Assembly (NCBI GenBank): GCA_947474545.1
Contig: CANJJI010000016.1
Coordinates: forward strand, 1 to 47,187
From: Beijerinckiaceae bacterium
Lineage (GTDB): Bacteria; Pseudomonadota; Alphaproteobacteria; Rhizobiales; Beijerinckiaceae
Length of the DNA: 47,187 bases
Reading direction: 5' to 3'
A program made the position numbers and the translations under genes. Positions 1 through 7,645 of the stretch are shown here, piece after piece (the stretch's first letter is position 1; each line of letters opens with the position of its first letter). The notes under the pieces were generated by a model, which was not told where the DNA came from, ran no database searches, and saw only the letters and a list, made by a program, of their open reading frames with translations.

Positions 1-1134
1 AAAGCCTTCGCGCGCGGAGACGGGCGTTCTGGGGTCCCTGGTGACTTTTACAGCCACAAGGAAGGCGAGCCGGTTCTGCGCGATTGTGACAGGCCGCGTG
101 ACCATTGCGAGCCGGTCAAGATGTGGAACCTTGGCGGCGCAGGCTTTGAGTTCAGCCAGAGAGTCCTCGCTGAACATGACTGGCGCTGTGGGCGTATCAA
201 CCTTCAGCGTCGAACGTTCGGCAAGCGCCTGCGCGTGTTTGGCTTGAGCAGCCTGCACCTTGTTTTTCAATTGTGCTGCTTCTGCGCTTTGCGGATAGCG
301 TTTTGCAAATTCCTCTGTCACAGCCTGAGCATGAGCAAGCGATTGAAAATCCTTTTCACCAGCGCTGGCTGCGGCAGTCGCAAATTCCAGATCGTCCTGA
401 TTGGGCTTGGCAGGTGGTTTGACGGCAGTATTGACCTGCGAAAAGCCGGCTGCTGCCGGCTTGCCTGCCGGCGTGGCTGAGACGTGCCCGGTTTCAGTGA
501 AGCCGGACTTCGGTCGCACCGGGGCAGGCTGCGACTCTGTGGGCCGCGCGGGGCGCGTAGCCGGTTGGGCCACAGTGGCAGCAATTTCAGTTTTCGCGGT
601 AACTGCAGGCTGAGGCGCAGCGGAAGGTGCTGGTGGCGGCGCCGCCTTGGCTGGTGCGGTCAGATAGGCCATCGCCCAGGCTGCATCGGCTTTGCCTGAC
701 GGGAGGTTGGCGTTGTTGCCATCAAATAACGCGCGCATGGAGCCTGGCGAAATCGGCTTGTCGCCTGGGCCGGGCTTATAACTGCTGTCCAGCGCGGAGC
801 GCCGGGCTTCCAGGCCGCGTAACATGTCCAGCAAAGGTGAAGAATCGCCGAGGGAATGCCCCTTCAGCGCCTCGCGGTTGGCTTCGATCATGGCCTGAAA
901 GAAGCTGCGTTCATTCTTGGGGTTCTCTGCAGAGTGCGACTGCGTTTGCCGTTTAGGTCCACCTGCGTTCCCGTAGGCCTGATAGGCTCCGTAAGCGGCC
1001 GATCCCACCGCACTGATCGCCAGAATGAACTTGGCAGTATTGCGGACGAAGCGGACCGTATCAAACGGTTCCTTGGCGACAAATTTTTTGTCGTTGTCGT
1101 GCAGGAGGGCGATGCCGCGCGGCGTTGTGGCCAT
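1..1134 (-). CDS. Unrecognised membrane-anchored Pro/Ala-rich protein, C-terminus outside window
   Basis: An uninterrupted frame of 378 codons runs from an ATG at 1134 to the left edge with no stop, so the gene is partial. The N-terminus (about 1-32) is polar and is followed by one likely membrane segment at about residues 33-53 (Phe/Ile/Leu/Ala rich, ending in a Gly-Ala-Tyr repeat). Residues about 155-245 form a low-complexity linker rich in Ala, Pro, Lys and Thr. A more ordered stretch (about 250-340) with alternating Ala/Glu/Lys residues could be helical and contains a sequence resembling a TPR-like 'A..F...YP.S..A' pattern. A single-pass, inner-membrane protein with a periplasmic C-terminal domain is a reasonable inference. 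I do not recognise the family. It is divergent from ndk with 222 bases between the starts. Confidence 0.7.
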   Translation of the reverse strand, partial: MATTPRGIALLHDNDKKFVAKEPFDTVRFVRNTAKFILAISAVGSAAYGAYQAYGNAGGPKRQTQSHSAENPKNERSFFQAMIEANREALKGHSLGDSSPLLDMLRGLEARRSALDSSYKPGPGDKPISPGSMRALFDGNNANLPSGKADAAWAMAYLTAPAKAAPPPAPSAAPQPAVTAKTEIAATVAQPATRPARPTESQPAPVRPKSGFTETGHVSATPAGKPAAAGFSQVNTAVKPPAKPNQDDLEFATAAASAGEKDFQSLAHAQAVTEEFAKRYPQSAEAAQLKNKVQAAQAKHAQALAERSTLKVDTPTAPVMFSEDSLAELKACAAKVPHLDRLAMVTRPVTIAQNRLAFLVAVKVTRDPRTPVSAREGF

Positions 1135-1356
1135 ATTCGTATCCGTTCAAAACAGGTGAGCGGACTCTGACCCAAATTTCATTATTAACAGTGTAAATAG
1201 GTGAGCTTCGTTTGTTATGGTTACGCCGTAGTAAATCTCCTGTTCCGGGTGGAGCTGCCCGCCCGAGCCCTGGCCGCAAACAGCCGCTTGTTTGTCCCCG
1301 TTCATCCCGGTATGAAGCGCGCTCCCTTCACCTTCAAACAATCAGGTCTTCTTTCC
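1135..1356. promoter_or_regulatory. Divergent intergenic region between the unrecognised gene and ndk
   Basis: This 222-base stretch separates two divergent starts and must hold promoters for both. It has an AT-rich block at about 1178-1200. No clear -35/-10 pair or operator stands out. Confidence 0.35.
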
Positions 1357-1779
1357 ATGGCGATTGAACGCACTTTCTCTATCCTCAAGCCCGATGTCGC
1401 CCGCCGCAACCTCACTGGCGCAGTCAATGCCAAGATTGAGCAGGCGGGTCTGCGCATTGTGGCGCAAAAACGCGTCTGGATGACCCGCGCCCAGGCCGAA
1501 ACATTTTACGGCGTCCATAAAGAACGCCCCTTCTTCGGCGAACTCGTTGAGACCATGACATCGGGCCCGGTCGTGGTGCAGGTGCTTGAAGGTGAAAACG
1601 CGATCAAGAAATATCGCGACGTCATGGGTGCTACGAATCCTGAAAAGGCCGATGCTGGAACGATCCGCAAGGACTTCGCCATTTCAATGGGTGAGAATTC
1701 CGTGCACGGTTCGGACGCACCGGAAACCGCCGCGATTGAAATCGCGCAATGGTTTGCCGGCAACGAGATCGTCGGCTGA
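1357..1779 (+). CDS. ndk: Nucleoside diphosphate kinase
   Basis: Transfers the gamma-phosphate of ATP to nucleoside diphosphates through a phosphohistidine, balancing NTP pools in the cytoplasm. The 140-residue product has the usual family length when started at the ATG at 1357; the frame is open further upstream to 1201 but that part is not homologous to the family. The N-terminal '[11 protein letters not shown]' motif and the active-site segment 'NSVHGSD' are present, with the catalytic histidine at residue 117, the canonical position. The ribosome-binding site is weak. The gene is monocistronic: a strong terminator follows about 35 bases after the stop. Confidence 0.97.
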   Translation: MAIERTFSILKPDVARRNLTGAVNAKIEQAGLRIVAQKRVWMTRAQAETFYGVHKERPFFGELVETMTSGPVVVQVLEGENAIKKYRDVMGATNPEKADAGTIRKDFAISMGENSVHGSDAPETAAIEIAQWFAGNEIVG

Positions 1780-1812
1780 GGCAGCCGGAATTCTCGCGTG
1801 ATTTAAGAGATC

Positions 1813-1848
1813 GCCGTCCGCGTTCCAAGTGCGGACGGCTTTGTTTTT
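1813..1848 (+). terminator. Rho-independent terminator of ndk
   Basis: A perfect 9-bp GC-rich stem (1813-1821 with 1831-1839), a 9-base loop and a T-rich tail (1840-1848, TTTGTTTTT) lie 34 bases after the ndk stop. This is the clearest intrinsic terminator in the window and separates ndk from the molybdoenzyme gene. Confidence 0.9.
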
Positions 1849-1905
1849 GCAGGCGTGCGTTGCGGCCTGTTGGCCGGGTGTTTATGGTCCGCGGAGGAGA
1901 TCGCC

Positions 1906-3990
1906 ATGAACGCCCCAGCCCGAATTGAACATCGCCCCTCCGTCTGCCCGCACGATTGCCCCTCCACCTGCGCGCTGGATGTTGAAGTTGTAGACGGCAA
2001 GACCATCGGCCGCGTCCACGGCGCCAAGGACCAGACCTATACCGCTGGCGTCATTTGCGCGAAGGTCGCGCGCTATGCCGAGCGCATTCATCATCCCGAA
2101 CGTCTGCTTTATCCGCTGAAAAGAACGGGACCGAAGGGCTCGGGCCAATTTGTGCGCATTTCCTGGGATGAGGCGCTCGAAGAAATTGCGGCCCGTTTCC
2201 TCAGCGCCGAGCGTGAATTCGGCTCGCAAAGCATCTGGCTGAACTATTACGCAGGCACCATGGGTAAAGTGATGCGCGATGGCGTCAACAGGCTCGCCCA
2301 CGCCAAGAAATATTCCCGCCACAACGGCACAATCTGCATCAATCTGGCATGGCCCGGCGTATTGGCAGGCACCGGCAAGATTATGGGGCCGGACCCGCGC
2401 GAAATGGCGAAATCTGATTGCGTCGTGCTTTGGGGCACCAATGCGGTTGCGACACAGGTCAATGTGATGACCCATGCCTTGCGTGCGCGCAAGGAACGCG
2501 GGGCAAAGATCATCGTTGTCGATGTCTACAACAACGACACGATGAAACAGGCTGATATGCCGATCATTTTGAAGCCGGGCACAGACGCCGCACTCGCCTG
2601 CGCGCTGATGCATGTGCTGTTTCGCGATGGCTATGCTGACTGGGACTATCTGGAAAAATACACGGATGCGCCGCATGAATTGCAAGCGCATCTGCAGACG
2701 CGTGATCCCCACTGGGCCTCGCAGATTACAGGGCTTTCAGTTGAAGAGATAGAAGCCTTTGCAAAACTGATCGGCGAGACAAAGCGCACCTATTTCCGCC
2801 TCGGCTATGGGTTCACGCGCCAGCGCAATGGCGCTGTGTCCATGCATGCCGCGCTCTCCATCGCTGCGGTCACAGGCGCCTGGAGATACGAGGGCGGCGG
2901 GGCTTTTCACAACAACGCTGCGATTTTCAATCTGCGCGAAACCATGATCATGGGAACAGACGTCATCGATCCCAAGGCGCGGTTGCTGGACCAATGCGAA
3001 GTCGGCGCAATCCTGTGCGGTGATGAGAAGGCATTGTCGGGCGGGCCGCCTGTGAAGGCCATGCTGATCCAGAACACCAATCCCCTGTCCGTGGCTCCCG
3101 ATCAGAATCGGGTCCGCCAAGGCTTTTCGCGCGACGACCTGTTTCTTGTCGTCCATGAGCAATTTATGACTGAAACAGCGGCTATGGCTGATATCGTGCT
3201 GCCCGCAACGATGTTTCTGGAACATGATGATCTCTATAGCGGCGGCGGCAATCAGCATATTTCGCTCGGTCTTAAACTCATCGATCCCCCCGGTGAATGC
3301 CGTAATAATCACGATGTGATCTGCGATCTGGCGGCGCGCGTTGGTGCACATCACCCCGGCTTTGAAAAGACACCGCGTCAACTCATCGACGCCACCCTGC
3401 AAGAAGGTGGATGGGGCGGCTTTGACGATCTGGCCGCTATCAACTGGCGCGATGTTCAGCCCGATTTTGAAACCTCGCATTTCCTTAAAGGCTTCAATTG
3501 GCCTGATGGTAAGTTTCGTTTCAAGGCAGATTGGCCACGCGTTGCTTTTGGTGGCAGGCTTTCCGGTCCGTGGCGCAACATGCCCACATTTCCCGATTAT
3601 TGGCCGGTTATAGAAGATGCGGATACTGAGCATCCCTTCCGGCTGACAACGAGCCCTGCGCGATCGTTCCTGAATTCAACTTTCAACGAAACGCCTTCTT
3701 CGCGGACGCGGGAAGGCAGGCCCTCATTGCTGATCCACCCCGTTGATGCGGCAGCCCTGGGCATTGCAGACGGCGCGAAAATCATCGTTGGCAATAAACG
3801 GGGCGAAATCCGCCTGCACGCCAAAATGTTCGATGGCGTGCAGCGCGGTGTCGTCGTCAGCGAAGGTATTTGGCCCAACAGCGCCTTTGAAGATGGCAAG
3901 GGCGTCAACACGCTGACATCAGCGGAATCGCCCGCGCCATTTGGCGGCGGGGCGTTCCACGACAACAAGGTATGGGTGAAGCTGGCGTAA
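1906..3990 (+). CDS. Molybdopterin-dependent oxidoreductase, DMSO reductase superfamily
   Basis: Catalytic subunit of a Mo/W-bisPGD oxidoreductase, substrate unknown. The 694-residue product starts at the ATG at 1906 behind GGAGGAGA. Four cysteines (14, 18, 22 and 51) form the N-terminal [4Fe-4S] site (C-x3-C-x3-C-x28-C). The molybdopterin domain follows, with the 'VVLWGTN' nucleotide-binding segment, and the C-terminal molydopterin dinucleotide-binding domain spans about residues 575-694. Cys144, in the region where this superfamily places its metal ligand, is a candidate Mo ligand, but I cannot align it with certainty. There is no twin-arginine signal, so a cytoplasmic location is likely. 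No iron-sulfur, cytochrome or membrane partner subunit is adjacent, and no cofactor-insertion chaperone. The end is only two bases from the convergent GST-like gene. Confidence 0.9.
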   Translation: MNAPARIEHRPSVCPHDCPSTCALDVEVVDGKTIGRVHGAKDQTYTAGVICAKVARYAERIHHPERLLYPLKRTGPKGSGQFVRISWDEALEEIAARFLSAEREFGSQSIWLNYYAGTMGKVMRDGVNRLAHAKKYSRHNGTICINLAWPGVLAGTGKIMGPDPREMAKSDCVVLWGTNAVATQVNVMTHALRARKERGAKIIVVDVYNNDTMKQADMPIILKPGTDAALACALMHVLFRDGYADWDYLEKYTDAPHELQAHLQTRDPHWASQITGLSVEEIEAFAKLIGETKRTYFRLGYGFTRQRNGAVSMHAALSIAAVTGAWRYEGGGAFHNNAAIFNLRETMIMGTDVIDPKARLLDQCEVGAILCGDEKALSGGPPVKAMLIQNTNPLSVAPDQNRVRQGFSRDDLFLVVHEQFMTETAAMADIVLPATMFLEHDDLYSGGGNQHISLGLKLIDPPGECRNNHDVICDLAARVGAHHPGFEKTPRQLIDATLQEGGWGGFDDLAAINWRDVQPDFETSHFLKGFNWPDGKFRFKADWPRVAFGGRLSGPWRNMPTFPDYWPVIEDADTEHPFRLTTSPARSFLNSTFNETPSSRTREGRPSLLIHPVDAAALGIADGAKIIVGNKRGEIRLHAKMFDGVQRGVVVSEGIWPNSAFEDGKGVNTLTSAESPAPFGGGAFHDNKVWVKLA

Positions 3991-3992
3991 CA

Positions 3993-4694
3993 CTAAAAGC
4001 CCGGAAAATACTGGCTCTTCATACGCGCCACATATGCAAGTAGATTGGCTTTGGTTTGCATATAGTCTCGAACTGGCGTTTCGAATAGCGGGTTGAGAAT
4101 CCCCCATGAGAAAGGAAACAACGCCGCATCCGCGCCACAGGGACGAGCGCCTGTGAGATAGGTATTATCGCCGAGGACGTCAGCGATCGCGTCGATGTCG
4201 CGGCATGCAAGTTGGATGATCTCTGCGCGAGTGTGCCGCCCCATGCCCTGTGCGTTCAGCTTAACGCGTTGCTGCTTGCGCACAGCCCGGATGACGAACG
4301 GGCGGATCAACGCAGGCACTTGTTCAAAGAAATGCACGTCCCCTTTATTGAAATTTGTATCGATCATCCAGCGCTCGTGCACCATCACCCAGTAAAGGTG
4401 ATCTTCCAGCATTTTTTCAATTGCCCATGCATGCCCTTTTTGCGCGGCAGAATGACCTGAATCAAAATCGAACCCATATTTCTTTTCGATATGAAAGCGC
4501 ATGAAAGTTGAGTCGGGAATTTTTACGCCATCATCAATGAGCACGGGCAGCTTTTCCTTGGGCGCCTTGCGCACGTCTGCGCGTTCCTCGCGATATTCAA
4601 GGCCGGCGAGCTTGAGCAACATCATCGCTTTCATCACAAAGGGGCTGGGGTCTGGCATGCCCATGCCTGGCCCGAAAGTCTGCAGCGTAATCAT
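3993..4694 (-). CDS. Glutathione S-transferase family protein, metaxin/FAXC-like
   Basis: A 233-residue protein with a thioredoxin-like N-terminal half and a helical C-terminal half. The start at the ATG at 4694 is chosen for its AGGAG ribosome-binding site; the frame extends upstream to 4739 without homology. The N-terminal 'SPFVMKAMMLLKLAG' helix, the 'KLPVLIDDG..IPDST' segment (cis-Pro and glutathione-contact region of GSTs) and the C-terminal 'ARPCGADAALFPF' motif resemble the failed-axon-connections/metaxin-type branch of GSTs rather than classical beta or theta enzymes. Glutathione use is inferred, not shown. It is divergent from a WYL-domain regulator, with a palindrome between them, so it is probably the target of that regulator. 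Confidence 0.82.
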   Translation of the reverse strand: MITLQTFGPGMGMPDPSPFVMKAMMLLKLAGLEYREERADVRKAPKEKLPVLIDDGVKIPDSTFMRFHIEKKYGFDFDSGHSAAQKGHAWAIEKMLEDHLYWVMVHERWMIDTNFNKGDVHFFEQVPALIRPFVIRAVRKQQRVKLNAQGMGRHTRAEIIQLACRDIDAIADVLGDNTYLTGARPCGADAALFPFSWGILNPLFETPVRDYMQTKANLLAYVARMKSQYFPGF

Positions 4695-4751
4695 CCAAAT
4701 CTCCTGTGATGCGTCGAACCGGACCTTCCGGCTGGCCAAATTCCTACTGCC

Positions 4752-4780
4752 ATCCTACTGACAATTCCTGTCAGTAGGAT
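4752..4780. promoter_or_regulatory. Perfect 12-bp inverted repeat, probable operator of the YafY-type regulator
   Basis: Bases 4752-4763 and 4769-4780 are exact reverse complements (ATCCTACTGACA / TGTCAGTAGGAT) around a 5-base spacer. The repeat sits in the 86-base gap between the divergent GST-like gene and the regulator gene and ends directly before the first possible ATG of the regulator. A TGTCAGTA core fits what one expects for DeoR/YafY-type helix-turn-helix dimers. Auto-repression and control of the GST-like gene are inferred. Confidence 0.75.
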
Positions 4781-4795
4781 ATGAGACAAGACTGC

Positions 4796-5497
4796 ATGGC
4801 CAAAACAGATCGCCTCGTTGCCCTTGTGCAGCTCTTGCGCCGCCACCGCCGGCCTGTAACGGCTGAATTCATGGCGCATGAATTGGAAGTATCCCTGCGC
4901 ACCGTTTATCGCGACATCGCGACGTTGATGAACAATCGCGTTCCGGTCCGCGGCGAGGCAGGCATTGGGTATGTGCTTGAAGCCGGTTACGACTTGCCGC
5001 CGATGATGTTCACCGTTGACGAAGTGGAGGCCATGCTTGTCGGGTTGCGATGGCTGCGTGGAAGAGCCGATCCAGCACTTGGTAAGGCCGCCGAGGATGC
5101 GCTTGCAAAGATCGGCACGGTTCTGCCTGCTGCCATGAAGCCGATCCTGTTCGAAAGCACTTTATTCGCGCCCGCCATCGGCAACAAATCGGTTGCGGAC
5201 AGTGTGGATATTGCGCCCGTACGCTTGGCCATCCGCAAGGGTTTGAAAGCAGAAGTTCGTTATACTGACGAAGTGGGCAAAGAGACGCGCCGCGTGATCT
5301 GGCCAATAGGGCTGGGCTATTTCGATACAGTGCGCGTCATCATCGCCTGGTGCGAATTTCGTGGAGCATTCCGCCATTTTCGCACCGACCGCATCGCAGA
5401 ATTGCGCATTGCCGAACGATATCCCACACGCCGCGCCGATCTTATTCGGCAATGGGAAAAGGAACGGAAACTGCGCCCCATGCAGCGCAAAACATAA
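4796..5497 (+). CDS. YafY family transcriptional regulator (HTH-11 and WYL domains)
   Basis: The N-terminal 60 residues form a DeoR-like winged helix-turn-helix ('LLRRHRRPVTAEFMAHELEV' followed by 'RTVYRDI'), followed by a WYL-type ligand-sensing domain in the second half. In this protein the WYL region reads 'RRVIWPIGLGYFDTVRVIIAWCEFRGAFRHFRTDRI', a typical YafY ending. Two in-frame ATGs are possible, 4781 and 4796; I prefer 4796 (233 residues) because the palindromic operator abuts 4781, though no strong ribosome-binding site decides it. It is divergent from the GST-like gene and ends three bases from a convergent Bug receptor gene. The ligand is unknown. Confidence 0.88.
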   Translation: MAKTDRLVALVQLLRRHRRPVTAEFMAHELEVSLRTVYRDIATLMNNRVPVRGEAGIGYVLEAGYDLPPMMFTVDEVEAMLVGLRWLRGRADPALGKAAEDALAKIGTVLPAAMKPILFESTLFAPAIGNKSVADSVDIAPVRLAIRKGLKAEVRYTDEVGKETRRVIWPIGLGYFDTVRVIIAWCEFRGAFRHFRTDRIAELRIAERYPTRRADLIRQWEKERKLRPMQRKT

Positions 5498-5500
5498 AGC

Positions 5501-6472
5501 TTATTGCTTTTCGAGTCCTACAGCGTCAGCGGTCTCGACTGCAAATTTGGTTTCCCGTTCCAGAAAAGCGCCAAATTCCTCAGGTGTGGAAGCTTTTGGG
5601 ACGAGGCCCGCGCCCTGAAGTTTGGCGGCGACATCTTCCTTTTTAGCGAAGACGGCGACCTCAGCTGAAATGAACTTGCGTAATTCCAGCGGCGTGCCCG
5701 CAGGGGCAAGCAACGCAAACCAGGCGGTAGTTGTGAATTCCGGCAGGCCTGCTTCGGCCGTTGTCGGCACATCCTTGAATATCGCCATGCGCCTGTCCGA
5801 CGTGACGGCGAGGGCGCGTATCTGGCCGCGCGCGAGATTTTCCATTGCGGTGACGGGTGTCGAGATGCCCACCTGCACTTCGCCCGCAGCCGTCGCCGCC
5901 ATCATCAAGGCTTCACCGCGATATCCAACTGTAGGCAACTTGATTCCTGCCGCAGCGTTGAACCGCGAACTGGTAAGCAGCGAGCCCATTGCAAATGTGC
6001 CCGAGTTGAGCTTGCCCGGATTGGCTTTCGCGTAATCGATCAGTTCCCGTAGCGTCTTGAAGGGCAGCGCAGAGTTTATTGTGATGACGTTCGGCATTTC
6101 GACAAGCTGTGAGATTGGCGAAAGATCCTTGAGCGGATCTATGGGCAGAACTTTCATCGTCGCAGGCGCTGTGGCTATGGTTGGTGGACCAATCAACAGC
6201 GTATAGCCATCAGGCGCTGATTTGGCGACGAATGTGGGGCCTAGCATGGCGTTGCCGCCTGGCTTGTTGTCGACAATGACGGATTGCTTCCAGACAGTGC
6301 TGAGATGTTGCGCCAGCAAACGGGCGACAAAATCGGTGCTTCCGCCGGGCGGAAGCGGAACGACCAGTGTGACGCGCCCGGTGGGGTAATCAGCCGCAAA
6401 TGGCTCGCTAACAGGTGAAAGTGTGACCACGGCGCTCAACGCTACAGCTATGGCGTGTGCGAATTTAAGCAT
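5501..6472 (-). CDS. Bug-family tripartite tricarboxylate transporter solute receptor
   Basis: A 323-residue periplasmic binding protein of the Bug (TctC) family, which captures small carboxylates or related compounds. It has a signal peptide (about residues 1-26, ending near 'FAADYP'), then the family signature 'VPLPPGGSTD' and 'VDNKPGGNAMLGP'. The ATG at 6472 is preceded by AGGGAGT. It lies 24 bases downstream of a close paralogue (6497-7471) on the same strand, and the two surely arose by tandem duplication: both end in 'G.EKQ' and share long blocks such as 'YAKANPGKLNSG'. No TctA or TctB membrane partner is in the window. Substrate unknown. Confidence 0.9.
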   Translation of the reverse strand: MLKFAHAIAVALSAVVTLSPVSEPFAADYPTGRVTLVVPLPPGGSTDFVARLLAQHLSTVWKQSVIVDNKPGGNAMLGPTFVAKSAPDGYTLLIGPPTIATAPATMKVLPIDPLKDLSPISQLVEMPNVITINSALPFKTLRELIDYAKANPGKLNSGTFAMGSLLTSSRFNAAAGIKLPTVGYRGEALMMAATAAGEVQVGISTPVTAMENLARGQIRALAVTSDRRMAIFKDVPTTAEAGLPEFTTTAWFALLAPAGTPLELRKFISAEVAVFAKKEDVAAKLQGAGLVPKASTPEEFGAFLERETKFAVETADAVGLEKQ

Positions 6473-6496
6473 GCTGCTACTCCCTGCCTGCTGGCG

Positions 6497-7471
6497 TTAT
6501 TGCTTTTCAATTCCGATGGCGGCTGCGGTCTCGATGGTGAAGCGCGTTTCGCGGGCGAGAAAATCGCCCATCTGTTCGGGTGTTGAGGCTTTGGGATCAA
6601 ACCCTGCGACGGCGAGCTTGGAGATGACCTGCTCCTGTGTGGCCCAGATCGCGACTTCGGCGGATATAAACCGCCGTATCTCGATGGGCGTACCGGCGGC
6701 GGAAAACAGGCCGAACCAGGCCGTGGCGTCAAACCCCGGCAATCCAGCTTCCCGAGTCGTGGGTACATTGCTGAATGCCGGCAGACGTTTGTCATACGTA
6801 ACCGCCAGAACCTTCAATTGGCCCTGCGCAACGAATTCATTGATACCAACGGGGGCTGCAACGCCAACGTCCAGCTCTCCGGAAGCAACTGCGGCAATCA
6901 TCAGCGCTTCGCCACGATAATTGACATTGGGCATGTCGATTCCAGCGGCGGCATTCAGCCGGCCGCTGTTGAGGCGGGAGCCCATGGCGTAGGATCCTGA
7001 GTTCAATTTGCCCGGATTAGCCTTGGCATAGGCGATCAACTCGCCCAGCGAATTGATCGGCAGCTTGCCATGAACCAGCACAACCAGTGGCGTTTCGACC
7101 AGTTGTGAAATGGGTGCAAGGTCTTTCAAGGGATCGATAGGCGGTGCCTTCATGGTGGCCTGAACGGTCGCAATGGAAGGCGGAGCAAGAAGCAGAGTGT
7201 AGCCATCCGGCGGCGATTTTGCCGCTGCTGTCGGCCCCAGCATTCCATTGCCACCAGGCCGGTTGTCGACAATAACCGATTGTTTCCACGCGGTACTCAG
7301 ATGTGAGGCAAGAAGCCGCCCGACGAGATCACTGCTGCCGCCCGGGGGAAAGGGTACGATGATCTTGACCTGTGCCGAGGGATAATCAGCAGCGGCAGCA
7401 TGCCCGAAAATGGATAAAACCAAAGCCGGGGCGATTACTGCGGCTGATATTGCGCGCGCGAATTTGATCAT
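6497..7471 (-). CDS. Bug-family solute receptor, tandem paralogue
   Basis: A 324-residue periplasmic Bug/TctC receptor with a signal peptide (about 1-27) and the signature 'VPFPPGGSSDLVGRLLA' and 'VDNRPGGNGMLGP'. I place the start at the ATG at 7471, eight bases after GGAGG; an ATG at 7477 is too close to that site, and the longer frame to 7576 lacks a signal peptide. It is the first gene of a two-gene unit with the paralogue downstream. It is divergent from the NMT1-like receptor gene across 174 bases, so the three may belong to one uptake or sensing locus. Confidence 0.9.
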   Translation of the reverse strand: MIKFARAISAAVIAPALVLSIFGHAAAADYPSAQVKIIVPFPPGGSSDLVGRLLASHLSTAWKQSVIVDNRPGGNGMLGPTAAAKSPPDGYTLLLAPPSIATVQATMKAPPIDPLKDLAPISQLVETPLVVLVHGKLPINSLGELIAYAKANPGKLNSGSYAMGSRLNSGRLNAAAGIDMPNVNYRGEALMIAAVASGELDVGVAAPVGINEFVAQGQLKVLAVTYDKRLPAFSNVPTTREAGLPGFDATAWFGLFSAAGTPIEIRRFISAEVAIWATQEQVISKLAVAGFDPKASTPEQMGDFLARETRFTIETAAAIGIEKQ

Positions 7472-7515
7472 GCGCATTTCCTCCCGTGCCGCTTCGTTTG
7501 GCCTGGGCCAGCAGC

Positions 7516-7565
7516 TGACATCAATCCTGCACCGGCTCAGGCCGCTCTGCAAGCGGATGATGTCA
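7516..7565. promoter_or_regulatory. Spaced TGAnnTCAATC repeats, possible operator
   Basis: TGACATCA (7516-7523) and TGATGTCA (7558-7565) are exact reverse complements. Read in the same direction the sites match at TGAnnTCAATC, with starts 42 bases apart, about four helical turns. A small CCGCT/AGCGG inverted repeat lies between them. They are in the 174-base divergent gap between a Bug receptor gene and the NMT1-like receptor gene, where a shared regulator might bind. This is a visual observation only; no regulator is encoded next to it. Confidence 0.4.
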
Positions 7566-7645
7566 ATCAGGCGCAAAGCACAGCCGGGCTTGCCAGCAGC
7601 GATCCGCGATAGTCTTATGGGGAAAACAACATGAGGGAGGACATC

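Noticed and set aside
1154-1206. Direct repeat AGGTGAGC (1154-1161 and 1199-1206) upstream of ndk
   Set aside because: Only eight bases, 45 apart, and no further symmetry; chance is likely.
1882-3633. Two antisense open frames opposite the molybdoenzyme
   Set aside because: Shadow frames within a gene with clear motifs on the plus strand.
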